In this document: in pieces, positions 35,401-47,641 of the stretch
Position numbering within the stretch: position 1 is the stretch's first letter
Layout of the letters: each line of letters opens with the position of its first letter
The notes under the pieces: model-generated
Database searches by the model: none
Told to the model about the DNA's origin: nothing
Seen by the model: only the letters and a program-made list of their open reading frames with translations
NCBI RefSeq assembly: GCF_036370855.1
Contig: NC_088098.1
Coordinates: forward strand, 40,551,981-40,615,980
Source: Dromaius novaehollandiae
Taxonomy: Eukaryota > Chordata > Aves > Casuariiformes > Dromaiidae
Reading direction: 5' to 3'
Length of the DNA: 64,000 nucleotides
Position numbers and translations under genes: made by a program

Positions 35401-37251
35401 CTTACAATACACATATGAAAAAGATGTCTTTAAAATTATCCTTAAAGATTCACAGACAATCTGAACTGAATTTAGCAAACTTATCTGTAGAGGTCTGGTA
35501 TTGATGACTAGCATCTGAGAAGCCTGCTTCAGACACCAGAGTTAGTGAAACCAACTCCAGATTTTAACAATGTTGTATTATAAATAATTTAATTTCTCAT
35601 GAAGGGAACCTATTTAGAGATATGTCCATATGTCATCACTCACGTGATCTAGTTACTAGGAATGCTAGTATGAAAGACTACTGGACTGCTGACGCTGCAT
35701 CAGCCTCTGAACTCATTCCTCTGATACAGCTGTTAAGAAAGAACTGAAGTCTAAACCAAATGCTACTACATAGAGTGGTTTTATTCCCTCTTTCTCAATG
35801 TTTTGAGTATTACTCATAGCATCAGAACTTTTAGTCTAAATAAAAGTCAGAAGAAAATAAAGGAAAAAACAATCACAACTAAATTCCTGTTTTAAATTCT
35901 TGTCTGAAAAGAATTAAGTTTGAAATTATAAACCACATAGACCAGCTCCTAAATCTTGTGTAAATCAGGTTTCAGCCATAAAGTATTACCACTAACTTTA
36001 TTTATCTTTTTATCTGCTAGCTTTGGTAGTAATAACTTTAGAAAAAGTAACATTTCTAAAAAACATTTTGCTGTTGGGTTAAGTGTCTCCTACAAGAAAA
36101 AGGTACAAGAATTCCTACTATAGACAATTCTCTCAGGCAATAGCTTATTCTGGGAAAAAGCAAAGCAGTAACTTAAAACTGAAATACTGTCAAGCTATGC
36201 AGTATTACATAAACTGCAGCTTGGAATCCATACAATAATGGATACAGCTGCATATCTATGAAATAATTAAAAATGTCCACTTGTGTGGTCATAGTAGCAA
36301 GCAAAAAACCAGTTAAAGCTGATGATGAAACTTTTCTGCTGATGAAATCATTGCCTACAGCAGGATGGAAAAGCCAAAAAAAAAAAAAAGTCAAGGAAAA
36401 ATAGGTGCTGAAAGGCCACTATAATTATCTGAAATGATTACTGAGATAAACAGGGACACGCTGGAAGCCAGAACCACAACAGCACCAATTCAGTCTGCTG
36501 TAAATTGTTGCAGAACTAAACTTTTATAGGGATGGATTTTAAAGTAGTGTGAAACTGCAGCCTAAAAATATCATGGCTCTAACTTCTGAAATCCCATAGA
36601 CTATCTCACATATCCATTTATTATATGACCCCCCACTCCCAGTCAACTTGCCTCTGACCTTGATGCCCCTCTTCCCACCCTGTTCACCAGTTTAATGCCC
36701 TCCTGCCTTCCAGTGCCTTATTTCCTCTGGAAAAAGTTGCAGGACAAGGCAAGCGACAGATTATCCTTAATCTTACAGCATTACTTGGTTTAAAATCTAA
36801 TGCCTATGGGATAGAAACAGCTATTTCATTACCAGTAGTAACTAATAAAATGACACAGATGCCTTTGGAAAGTTCTGAGAAAATTTAAGTCTCTGAATGT
36901 TGGAATTTCATAAAAAGATGAGGCGCTCTGAATTTGCTTAACCCTCTAGAGCGCCAGACGTTGTCCTCGGACAACACGCAGCAAGCGGCAGAATCCTGGC
37001 CGGCAGTCGAGTTCAGAACCTAGTTATCACATACCGACAAGTGATCTGGAGGCAATTCTTAAAAGTAATTCCATCTCACAGTATCTCACGTTTATTACCA
37101 GCTGGAATGCTAAAATCCCCAGATCTTCTAAAAAATGCAAGTTATAAGAAAGGCTTCTGTTCCCACTAAAATATATCCAAGCCAGCGGTTGCAAAACAAA
37201 TTAAAATAAAGCTCGAATTAGAGTACTTAAGAATTTTTGGCAGAAACTCAC
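32480..37251 (-). other. PPP1R12A: PPP1R12A intron, 4.8 kb
   Basis: AT-rich. No supported exon. Several plus-strand frames up to 92 codons have no recognisable product or borders. Confidence 0.7.
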
Positions 37252-37299
37252 CCTTTTCTCCATTTCCAAGAGTGATCTGTCAGCAAATCTTTCTTGTCT
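37252..37299 (-). CDS. PPP1R12A: PPP1R12A exon O (48 nt): coiled coil RQERFADRSLLEMEKR
   Basis: 16 codons, phase 0 to 0, acceptor GTGTTTCAG and donor AGG/GTGAGT. It matches the MYPT1 C-terminal coiled coil exactly. Confidence 0.97.
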
Positions 37300-38226
37300 C
37301 TGAAACACAAAATTAATAAAGACACTGGGACCTGTTCTGAAAACTATAAAACTGAGGAAAAGCAATATGGGTAGAATGTTTTAGCTTAAGGCAACTGCTC
37401 CTGTATTCTGTCTGAAGTCATATGTCTTTAAAAGCATTTTAAAATGTATTCACGGAAGTAATATTGAAATAAAAATAAAGAAGAATGAACTGGATTTATC
37501 AGGGACTTCCTCTGTGACCATTCCCAAGTAATTTAATCACTTTACATAGCCTTTGGCAAATAGAAGTAAAACAATATTTCTACCTAAAAGCATTACAAAA
37601 CAAACATTTTGTACTTCACTGATATTTACAGGGCATATATGGAAGACACTGAAGTACACACACAGATAAATTGTGGCTGACATGATATGGGAATAGGAAA
37701 CATTCTTTCTACAGCAATTTAAGGAGAATTTCAGTTTTGTGTACACACTTAGTATTACTGTATGCAGCAGTGTTATCTGAGAGCAGTTATCTGTAACTTA
37801 AGTGGAGTACACTATTTACTCTTTAGTTGTAAGATAAGGCTATCTAACCAGCCAGAAAGAACTAGCAGGTTATGCCAATCTGCCAGCAGGCTTATGAATT
37901 AATCAATCAATCCAGACTGACACTTTGAACATAAACTTAACAGTGTGGAAAGTCTTTTTCCATACCCTGCAAAGAAGTTCCAGATACATGCTGGCAAGAA
38001 CCACTACTGCTTAAAAAGCAGGGGGCAGCCTTGTACATTTTGTTCCCAGCTGAAGACCAGAATCCTCTGCTTTTTTCTCTCTAGAAACAGTGAGAGGTAC
38101 TCTACTTCTCCCCCATCTTTGGATAGGAAGCGTAATGTCTAGTAAACAGCAGCCAATTTCCTGAGGTGCTTCTAGTTTGCTATCTACTTTGCTGGATAAA
38201 TAAAGTCTTTTTTGGTTAATACAAAC

Positions 38227-38331
38227 CTGAGTGGTCTTTTCCAATTGTAGTTTAAGATCTGTAAGTTCCATGTTGGTATCATGTAACTGTGCTTTCAGTT
38301 TTTCATTTTCAGCTAGAATCTGTTCATAAAG
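38227..38331 (-). CDS. PPP1R12A: PPP1R12A exon N (105 nt): coiled coil LYEQILAENEKLKAQL...
   Basis: 35 codons, phase 0 to 0, from LYEQILAENEKLKAQLHDTN to KLQLEKTTQ. This is the long heptad-repeat segment of the MYPT1 C-terminus. One substitution (TTQ for ATQ) is seen relative to human. Flanking introns are 0.93 kb (37300-38226) and 0.70 kb (38332-39029), with nothing else found in them. Confidence 0.97.
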
Positions 38332-39029
38332 CTAAGAGAAAATATTCATTTAATAAATACACATTTTCTGTAGCTAGATTGGTCGAAATATTTAAAAACC
38401 ATAACTGAGCTGCATATGAAAAGAACAAACACAGCAACAGTCCAAGAAGTAAAAATCAGTTAGTTTAAAGACATTTAGAATTAGCAGACACTTTGAGGAA
38501 CTATCTTCCTGCTACCAAATGTCTCTAGAAACATGCAACTTTGCATAGGGAGCACGCAACTTACCTTACACTTTCGAAAATATTTGCCACCTTCGCTTCA
38601 GACTTCTACAGATTAGACACCACAGTAAACTTTTGACAAACTTCTCCTCTATTCTGAAGCAAGATCTAAATATGTTTTTACATCACATGTACATAAGATA
38701 GCAGACATATCAAATAAAAGGCTTCATATGGGTTTAAAGCATTTTTATGATACGATCAACCACAAAAATAGCCTAATGGCATTTGTCATTAAAAAACCCA
38801 TATTTTGGCTCCTTTGGATTTTCCCCTTGCCCTTGAAGAGAAAAGTGCAAAAGCCAAAAGCTGTTTTGTAATGTATATTCCCCCCACGCATAGTTGTTCT
38901 GCTCCTCCACTCAGCTGTGTTCCTTTAAGCAGGATTTGTGGTGCAATGTAAGGAGATCATTTCCAGACAATTTATGAAAAAAACAGTAATAAAATTCTAT
39001 TTTTACACCAAAATTGTTGGATCAGATAC

Positions 39030-39171
39030 CTTCTTAAAATCAGTGCTATCTTCTTTATCTTGTCTACTGCAGTACGGTTTTCGATCTTCGAGATAACTCT
39101 GTGACCCAGATCGCCCCTGCACTGAATCATAACGGTCACCTGAAGATGTGCTGAGGGATCCCGTGTCATAT
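39030..39171 (-). CDS. PPP1R12A: PPP1R12A exon M (142 nt): Ser-rich segment and start of coiled coil
   Basis: One nucleotide completes the Arg codon begun in the 17-nt exon, followed by 47 codons from YDTGSLSTSSGDRYDS to EDSTDFKK. GRSGSQSYLED corresponds to the human Ser910 NUAK site (GRSGSYSYLEE). The serine is kept, but the -5 residue is Gln instead of Leu and the +1 residue is Gln instead of Tyr. Acceptor TTTTCCTTTACAG, donor AAG/GTATCT. Confidence 0.96.
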
Positions 39172-40749
39172 CTGTAAAGGAAAAGTTTTTGTTTCTCTTT
39201 GCTCTAACACATTACTCAAACTGAGACCACTCACTGTATCAGGCATTGTGAATTTGCCATTTTCCAATTGAAAAACAATTATGTAATTATGTATTTTATT
39301 TAAGCCATTGTCTTTTTTCTAATCTGACTAAGTTTTTACATTCCCTCATATTGCCGAGTATGACTTAATGTAAATGTCTGCCTTTTATGCCCAGAATTCT
39401 CTGAATTAAAAAATTTCATTCAAATAAATATTTACAGGTCGTACAGGACTTTACATTGGCTTGGACACTTCAATTCTTTATTTATAAAGGAAAGAAGACT
39501 TATTTTAAAAAAGTATTATTTTTTAAAAAAAATATTTATAAATCAATTAAAATTAATTAAAATTAAAATTAAAAATATTTTAAAAACTAAAAAAATATCA
39601 GCCAAGTTGGATTCTTCACGTTTCACTGGCGAAAGCAAGGAGATTTCAAGGATATTTATTGTGAAGTCAAACATTTCATTAGAAGCAGTTCAGGCAAGTC
39701 TTTATGCTTTTCACCAGTGAATTACAACCAGTATAAATAAAGTTTTAAACTAAAGTTTAAAGTTTTCACACTGATCATTCTTGATTTATCAAGTAGTTCT
39801 ATTTGGCAGATTTTCAGCACACATGGAAAACAATTTCATGAAGGGAGAGGGGAAATCAGAATTCCCCCTCTTCAAATAAATCTGTCTTTATACTACATCA
39901 TGACAAGAATGGATAAATGCACAGGTACTATTCTGTAAGTTTAACTGAAAAAAATCAACTTCAATCAAACTACTTCACAGTTCAATCGTCTTCAGTTCTA
40001 GCCTTCTGCATTATTTGGGGTAACTGCAGAAGTCTGCTTTCTGGTAAAGCCCAATTTCTTTTGGAAGATATCACCAGGATAAGAAACAAAAAGCCTAAAC
40101 CAACCAGACTAATAATATACTGCTCATTTGAAGTTCATTTTACTATACTGTAGTGCTATAGGAAGTACCGCAGACTCATGTAGAATCAGACAGGAAAATC
40201 CAATAATTAATTCTAACGGTCTAAAAACAAATGCAAACATTTTTTTTAAGAATGATTAATATTTCTGTATTTTTATTGTAACAAACCTTAAGGTAATCTG
40301 ATTTTCAGAGGCTGTAGTACTTTTCTTGAGGTTTCTTTGAAATATTTCAGTAGGATATTCTAGAAGAGGGGCAACAAGAACCACTTGTCTTTTTTGCAAA
40401 TGCTGACTTCATGCTGTAAAATTTGTAAGGAAGGGGACTCTATCCAGTATGTTCTACCAAATGCCTAGCCTGCCTTCAGGGCACTGTAAGTACAGAGCCC
40501 TGTGCATTCCAAGTACAGAGCCCAGTGCATTCCCCAATCTTAGGAGGGTCCCACCCACACACGGAAAAAACTTCAGTACTGTAGCTTTACAACCATATTC
40601 CATATGAACATTAAATGTCATTAATACCTTTCCAAGCTGAACCCAACTCACTGTCAAAGTTAAGCTGAATTTATGCATGAAGAACTTAGAAGCCAGAATA
40701 TGTGAATAAAGAAAGGGTAACAATTTTAAATTGTTTAAATAGCACATAC
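39172..40749 (-). other. PPP1R12A: PPP1R12A intron with A/T low-complexity block
   Basis: 1.6 kb. About 39500-39600 is a run of AATT/AAAATT-type low complexity. No exon was seen besides those listed. Confidence 0.8.
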
Positions 40750-40766
40750 CTTGAAAGGCTATCACT
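40750..40766 (-). CDS. PPP1R12A: PPP1R12A exon L: 17-nt microexon (SDSLSR)
   Basis: AGTGATAGCCTTTCAAG is bordered by CTCACCTCAG and GTATGT. It encodes SDSLS plus two bases of Arg, completed by the next exon. It matches human TDSISR at the same place. Phase 0 entering and phase 2 leaving are both required by the neighbours, which is strong support for so short an exon. Confidence 0.93.
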
Positions 40767-41573
40767 CTGAGGTGAGGAGGGGTAAAAAGAGAGAGGGAAA
40801 AAAAAGATCAAGTCAATAACCAAAATCAAAAAACCCACATAACAATCTAAGCAAGTACAGCCAAACAGATTTATGTTCACATGCTTTTCGACACCACGTT
40901 ATTATGCAAACAACATTTCCAAGCTTCCACTTTGTTGTGTCTGGAACGGAAAAGAAATATGTCCTAGGATGTATTTGCCAAAATGTGAATTACCAGAAGT
41001 TAGCATTACACTCCGCAGCTCTGCACTGTCTAAGACACTGGAGCCCTTTCAGCAGTAGGCACATTTTACAGCTTGCCTGCTTGTTATCAAAGGCATCCAA
41101 ACCGTGGTCCCTGGATTGCCTGTGCCCTCTTCCTCGCTTGCAATAGTTGAGATAATGTTTTGAAAAGTCAATGTAATAATGATTCAGCTCCAAATGACAA
41201 CATCAGACGAGCTACAAGATCACCACTCTAATTCAAACGGCGTGGGGAACAAGCTACCCCTCCAACAACAGAAAGTACCAGGCTTGAATTTAAATTATGT
41301 AATTTCATTTTTCATATTATTTCAACGCATTCATTTATTACAGGTGAAGCAACAGGAATAAAGTACTCTCATTTTACTTGCTGAACAAAATTTAATTAAA
41401 AGTGATAATTTAAGAGTGAGGGAATGTCTTCTATGCGTTGCATCACTCCCGTAAGCCTTTCCCCCCGCTCTGAGTGGTCAATATAGACATTTCACTCAAA
41501 AAAACCTACCGATACATAACCACCTGAAACTCTCCAATAACATTAACTAGCAGTGGCTGAAGCCTTCTCTCCT

Positions 41574-41601
41574 CCCCCCCCCCCCCCCGTTTTGGGGGGG
41601 G
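41574..41601. repeat. C15 - GTTTT - G8 inverted repeat
   Basis: A run of 15 C and a run of 8 G separated by a 5-base loop form a perfect hairpin stem of 8 G-C pairs, flanked by further TTCTC/GAGAA symmetry. Confidence 0.9.
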
Positions 41602-42199
41602 AGAATTTCAATTTTTTGCATTTAATCAACCGGCATAGAGGGAAACAGTCACATCCTCCACAAGACGCTCGATTTTTCCTTTGACACCTTTAAGTGCATC
41701 CACCACACGTAGGATATCAAAACTACGTGCACCAGCCTAACCACTCCTATCAAAATATTACTTTCTGTTGGAGTAAGGATGCCGACAACTGGGGAATTTT
41801 TGTAAAAAAAGTCACAGTTTGGTGACACGCAGCTGCATGTGCAGGGTTTTTAAGCTGCTGGCCACAACAGAACTAACCTCCACCTAAGTACGACCCTTAT
41901 CTTACGCATTATATTTAAGCAGGATTGGTGTGAGATGACAGGACTGCACCATACAGTCCTTGAGCTACAGAGAAGCCCTCTCCCACCCTCCTTCGCACCG
42001 CCAGGCTTCTGCTAACAACAGAGCATCACACGGGACACAGCAGAGCCATCTTTGTCTGTAAAGACTTTAGATTTTCTCTTTGTACCATACCCAGAAAAAC
42101 GCTACACCAGTCCTTTCCACCAGAACCTGCAAGGCCTGCCAGCCACCACGAGAACCTGAACCTTTCCTTCGTTATCCCTCAATAACAGGCTGCTGAAGG

Positions 42200-42700
42200 C
42201 TGGTGCTCTCTGCTTCCAGAGGCCCCCGCGGTGCCGTGGGCGTGTGCCAACCTGAGGGCCCCACAGCTCCCCGGGCGCCCAGGCGAGCTAGCCGGGCACA
42301 CGCGGCACAGCCCCGAAACGGAAACTCCCAGCTCCACAAACTCCGGAGGTAGGAGAGTCCCGGAGACAGGGTTTTTTTGTGTTTTTTGTTTGTGTTTTAA
42401 CCGTTTCTTTTTTCTTCATTTTCTTCATTTTCCTGTTCTATTTCTCTCAGTTCAGTTCTGTTCAGTCACAATTTTTTAATTTTATCAAAATGCTTTGGGG
42501 AAAAAAGCAGGGCAGTAACTCCACAAATTCTGCGTGCGGCGTGTCCGAGGACAAGCACCGCCGCCGTGGCTCTTCTGCCCAGGCAGCTCACCCCAAGCTG
42601 CACCCTCCTAACGCGCACGGAGCCAAAGAGCCCGTGAGGGCCCAGCCGTGCTGGCAGCACACAAGCAGCGATGAAAAATTTCAAGACGCTTTCCTCTCTT
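42200..42700. promoter_or_regulatory. Intragenic CpG-rich patch, possible internal promoter or enhancer
   Basis: Two CpG-dense blocks (about 42220-42370 and 42530-42680) stand out in a long AT-rich intron, separated by a T-rich segment. They sit upstream (in transcript sense) of the exons for the coiled coil and zipper. In the related gene PPP1R12B a small heart subunit comes from an internal promoter. An equivalent here is only a guess from position and composition. Confidence 0.3.
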
Positions 42701-45700
42701 TTACGTAAGCTGAAATAACGCGCACTCCCACCCCTATACAGTCTATAGAGACCCGAAGCAGCTCTGTATCTGAAACTGCACGCTAAGCTTCTACCCAGGT
42801 ACGCTACATTTTGCTGCGGTTAAGATAATTACTGGAAAGGGAAATTAAACATGAATGTCAGGTGCAATTTTTTGTAGCGTTAACAGCGAGTGATTTTCTA
42901 AAACTTCCACCGCAGCAAAACTGAAAAATGAGATTTGGGCACGGCGTTTAATCAGTTATTTATGTCAGTTTCTGATGTTTATCTGCCAAGAATTAAAAGT
43001 GCTAACGACATATATTTTCCTAATATTGCTAGTTTTCATCTTTCAAAAGTCATGTATCAGTTCTCTCACAAAATGAAATTTCAGTCTGTTTCATTATAAC
43101 TTTACCACAATTGTAGTACTTATCCAAATTCCTAATTATTTTTTCGAAACCATAATTTCTGCCTGTTTCAGGGTTGTTTTTTACCCCCCCCAGCTTCCAT
43201 AGGAGTTCTTCTGAGTCCAGTCCGCATGCAAAACTTCCAAGTTTCTATGTTCATAAAAGCAGGATCCTTTATCTGCTGTTGTGCAAAGACGTCTTTGTCT
43301 TCTCACCGTTCTCTGACCAGAGAACTGCCATTTCTTTGTCATGCTTCCATATCATGTCTCTAAGTACCACCTATTTCTCATTCCCCATTGTCTTCTCCCC
43401 TGCAAATGTTCATCTCATGAAAAGCTTAACTCCCCCAAACCAATACGGTTTTAGTCTTTCTGTGCTCGAACACTTATTTCCTCATCTCAATGTTATCTCC
43501 TCCTGTGCCACAGAGTGAACATGGGGTACCAGTTTCAGTAAGTAAAAAGATGGCTAAAATGAAAAGTAGGGAGGAAATGGCTCATTGAGAAAAAAGCAGG
43601 AGTTTGGGAAATTAAATGTTAAGAAGAGAGAAAATCTGGGAATCTTAATCCACAGGCTGATTTAAATTCAAAGTAAAATCTAATTATCAGAAAAGTAAAG
43701 AAAACACTCATTTCTACAGAGAATTGAACAAAAACTTAAATCAAAACTAATCCAAATACTTCTTCCCCTACAGGCAGCCAACAGCTAACCGCGCTCTTCA
43801 GGCACATTTGGCAATGATGTGAGCTGCTCCAATAGTGGGATCACTTTGGTATGAGCAGTCAAAGCCCTGCTTTATGGAGACTTACTACTGAAGTACGTTC
43901 TAGTAAAACTCTTTTCTCACCTCCCTTGAAATCTGTTGTGACTTCGGAAAAGAGTTCATCTTTAATGATGTGACAAATGCATAAATTGGATAAGATTTAG
44001 CAGAGTCTTGCATTTTTTTTTCTTGCTTTATATTTACTAAATTCAGGGCAGGTTTACCCATGCATAAAATGGCTGTATTTATTTTTGGCACACTCCAGCT
44101 ACCAACAGCATAGTTCCAGACTCCCATCTTTCTGTCTTAAAAACCAAAAAGTAAAACAAATCAGTGCAAGTAACGTTCTCCATTTCCCAAGAACAATGCT
44201 ACTTTAATGGAATATATCTATCTGCAAAAACAACTTATGTCTTTGTAGCCTCAATTTCTGGATGACATTCATGAGATAAGTATAGGAAAGGATGCAAGCA
44301 AAAATATAACTGAAAAACGCTGAAACACTTTTTTTTAATCTAGAGTCTCTCAGTTTCCAAAGTGATCTTCGGACTTCTTTATTTTTCAACTACTGTCCTA
44401 CAGCTTATCTCTGAGATTATCCTTCTTAAAGAAACACCAAGTCTCCTGTAACATAACATTCTTGGTGCAGTATTGAAAAATCTCAGTTCTTAGCACTAAA
44501 AAGTCTAAACAAAATTCCATTACAACCACTTCATCTTTTAAGCTGTTAGTGAAGTTTGATTTCTCCTTAACGGTTATCTTTTATGAATGAACAATCAACT
44601 AAGTAGTCAGGAGACTGGTTCTGTATAAACAAGAAAGCACAAACTGAAATCTTAAGTCTGTTCTTTCAAAGACCTCTGAAATGAATAATATAACACATTT
44701 GTCAGGTTCCTGAAAGATTTCAGGCTAGAAATTATTTTGTCTACAGCCCTTCAATTTTCTTTGTAGCATGTGCAACTGTTCTTGACCTCCTCTCTCTAGT
44801 TCAAATTCCTGAGTTACCGCCAAAGCTCTTGGAATTTCATAGTTACTGTCTTCTACCTCTGGCTTGTAGCTTCATCAAGCAATAAAAACAACAGCAGCAC
44901 CACATAAGGGAGTAACAGAGAAATTCAGTACTTCCAAAGATTTCTGTGTTCTGAACAGTACATAAAATAATCAGCACAATTAAAAAAGCATAAATATTTT
45001 CTGAGTTTTATTTTAGCTTTTCTCTGTTGATTTTAATTTATCTCAAATCCCCTTCCTCTTCTCCTCTGAGAAATGAGAAAGGATTTATAAGCAAAGAATG
45101 ATCAGTTTTCAACAATGAAGTGTGCAGATTTGTGTCAAACTGAAATTAGACTTAGCAACAGCAACATAGAAAGTGCAAGTTTTTTTAGGTATTTGAAGAA
45201 TCAAAAAATACACCTTTTGTCATATAACTGGGAATAAATTACCTGTTAGATCAATGCTGAAAGCCTGTTATATTCTCATTTTTATAGAGATGGCAAAATA
45301 CTGAATCATCAAAAGTACCAAACATTTAGTTCTCAATTTATCAATCTCGAAATGGCTATTCATCAAGGAAAGGAAGATACTTGAAATCCACATAAAGTTT
45401 TAAGTCTCATACATACAATCTCATAAATAGTTGGTATGTAAAAGGAAAAAAACCTTTAATAATAAAAAAATGAGATTATTGTATATAAGCTTTATGATAT
45501 CTCACAGTTAAAAGGACTGTAATATTACTAAGGTTAGAACATTCTCCTCAATTTCAAAGCTAGACTGAAAATTCCATAGCAGGTTCAACTACCTTTGAAA
45601 AAAAAATGTTAAAAATCCTGAAGTACTGATTTTGATATTCGACTCACTTTCATGCTGTCTTCATATTTTCTTCAGCTGATGTGACAAACCAGCTTATATT

Positions 45701-46965
45701 AAGGAAGCAAAATCAATTTATGTAGCTGTGTGACAAAGAACTCAGTTCACACATTTAAAAGCTTCTTTCAGAGCTTTCTATGAACTCAAACCTGATGTTA
45801 TATTGATTACAATTAAACCAAACTAGCAATGTTTTCCAAAAAGTATATGAGCTAGAAGATTTTTTTAATTTGGAAATGGATTCTGAACTAGATTTCTAAG
45901 TCTAACTATGAATTAGGTGGCAAATTCTACACTCTTTTCCATGACCCCACCCCAACACACACACACCCTTTTAATCATAGATCACATTCATAATTTTGGG
46001 CCTGATTTACCACTGTATCACTGCAGTCTTATATGAGTCTAATTCTATTATGAGCACCACGTGCACAGCCTACCAAAATGAATTTCCACAGAACAGAATA
46101 TAGAATAAGTAAGATCTAAAGACCAAATGATTCTGTCAACTGAGATAGTTAAGAAATGTGTAACGGAAGCTTTTACAAAAACAAGAAAAACATCACTTGA
46201 GTTTTCTTATTCAATAATGACACTAATTCCCTAGTGCATTATTCCTGGGGTTAGGCCAAAAGACACATATTCTGCCATGCCATTTTATAGCATTGCGTAA
46301 ATCGCTACTTCGTTTTTAACCCCTCTCGTCATCCCATTCTCACACACAAATCAGATTATAAGGAATTTTCCGATCACGTCAAGCCCATTAGATTGTTTTT
46401 CATTGTCCTTCTAACAAATCTAGTAATACTGAATCAGGATGTTCAGAAATGCATTCCTCAATGCAGAAATCAGGTAGATTGTGCTCTTCAACTTTCTAAG
46501 CTTTGTTATATAATTTTTTTTCATATTATATGTGTTATTATGATATCAACAGCAAGATTCTAGTTAGTGTGCATTAGTCACAGGACACCATTTCACTGAA
46601 AATAACAGAACAGATGAAAGAAAGATATTTATATGATAGAAACCGAAATTTCCCTCAATAACTTGTTGCAACATGTTCCTGACCTATGCGTCAGAATTTT
46701 CAGCAAATTCTTATTAAAGCTTGTAGTTCATATATGTGCTGAAAGATAAGGTTAACACACCCACCCCCTGCCCCCCCTCCAAAAAAAACTGCAGAGGAAA
46801 TGGAACTGAAACATAGCGGCAAGTTAAGAATCAGAAAGCACTCATTAAAACCTCATAAGAAGTCTACAATATTAGCTCTTTTAACTGAATCCAACTGCAA
46901 TGACAGTTTCATGATCAAAATAACGTGTTAGAAAGCTAACGAATGAATTATTCTTTAGTAATTAC

Positions 46966-47031
46966 CTGAGCTTCTTTCTTATTTGTTCCTTCTTCTGAAT
47001 CGGACTGGTGCTCCTGTTCATTTTCATCACT
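46966..47031 (-). CDS. PPP1R12A: PPP1R12A exon K (66 nt): acidic segment
   Basis: 22 codons, SDENEQEHQSDSEEGTNKKE then AQ, phase 0 to 0, acceptor CTTCCACCAG, donor CAG/GTAATT. This acidic stretch follows the second inhibitory phosphosite, as in human (SDENEQEQQSDTEEG). Confidence 0.97.
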
Positions 47032-47522
47032 CTGGTGGAAGAGGAAGAGATGAAAATTAATTAAGATGTTGAGAGTTTATTGACACTTCAAGACATTCTA
47101 GACCTCTGGTATCAAAATCCAAGACTATCAGAATTCTAACTGAAAATATATAGAGCATATATGGGATATGAGCTTCATTCTTACAGCTGCAGTATGCATG
47201 CAATAGAAAAGAACTGTTCGATGATTCTTTTTCCTTACATAAACAGTATGACTAATTCCTACTATGTTATAGTTATTAGGGTCTTCTAGAATTCTTTTTA
47301 GCATTATCAACATAACAGAGATTCAAATCATTTTTATTTCATTTCTGAATGCTAAGAGACACACAGAGAGAATACCTACCTTGAATATGCACCAATTTTT
47401 CCAGAACAATTAGTTATACACCATACTACTCTAAACTATTCTCTGTTTTAAGAATGCACACAATACATTCTGTATTGCTGCAAACAATAGCTATGCATTA
47501 GTAGCAGCAGTCTTTCACTTAC

Positions 47523-47641
47523 ATCTTGAGTCCAAAAGGAGACTCCTGTAGATCGTCGTTTTTCCCTTGGTCGCCGCCTTTCCCTTATTGTTTTAGGTTG
47601 TGACTTATCTTCCTCCTTTTCTTCCTCTTTTTTGCCCCCTT
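47523..47641 (-). CDS. PPP1R12A: PPP1R12A exon J (119 nt): second ROCK site, REKRRSTGVSFWTQD
   Basis: Two bases complete the codon from exon I, then 39 codons from GGKKEEEKEEDKSQPK to FWTQD. RRPREKRRSTGV carries the threonine equal to human Thr853 (chicken Thr850), phosphorylated by ROCK, which lowers myosin binding. Acceptor TTTTATTAACAG, donor GAT/GTAAGT. The motif REKRRSTGV is identical to one in PAWR exon 2 of this window. Confidence 0.97.

Larger units (their letters stand above)
40767..46965 (-). other. PPP1R12A: PPP1R12A intron, 6.2 kb, with CpG-rich patch and C/G palindrome
   Basis: The largest intron in the window. It includes a C15-GTTTT-G8 inverted repeat (41574-41601) and a CpG-rich patch (about 42200-42700), listed separately. 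No other exon is supported. Confidence 0.75.
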
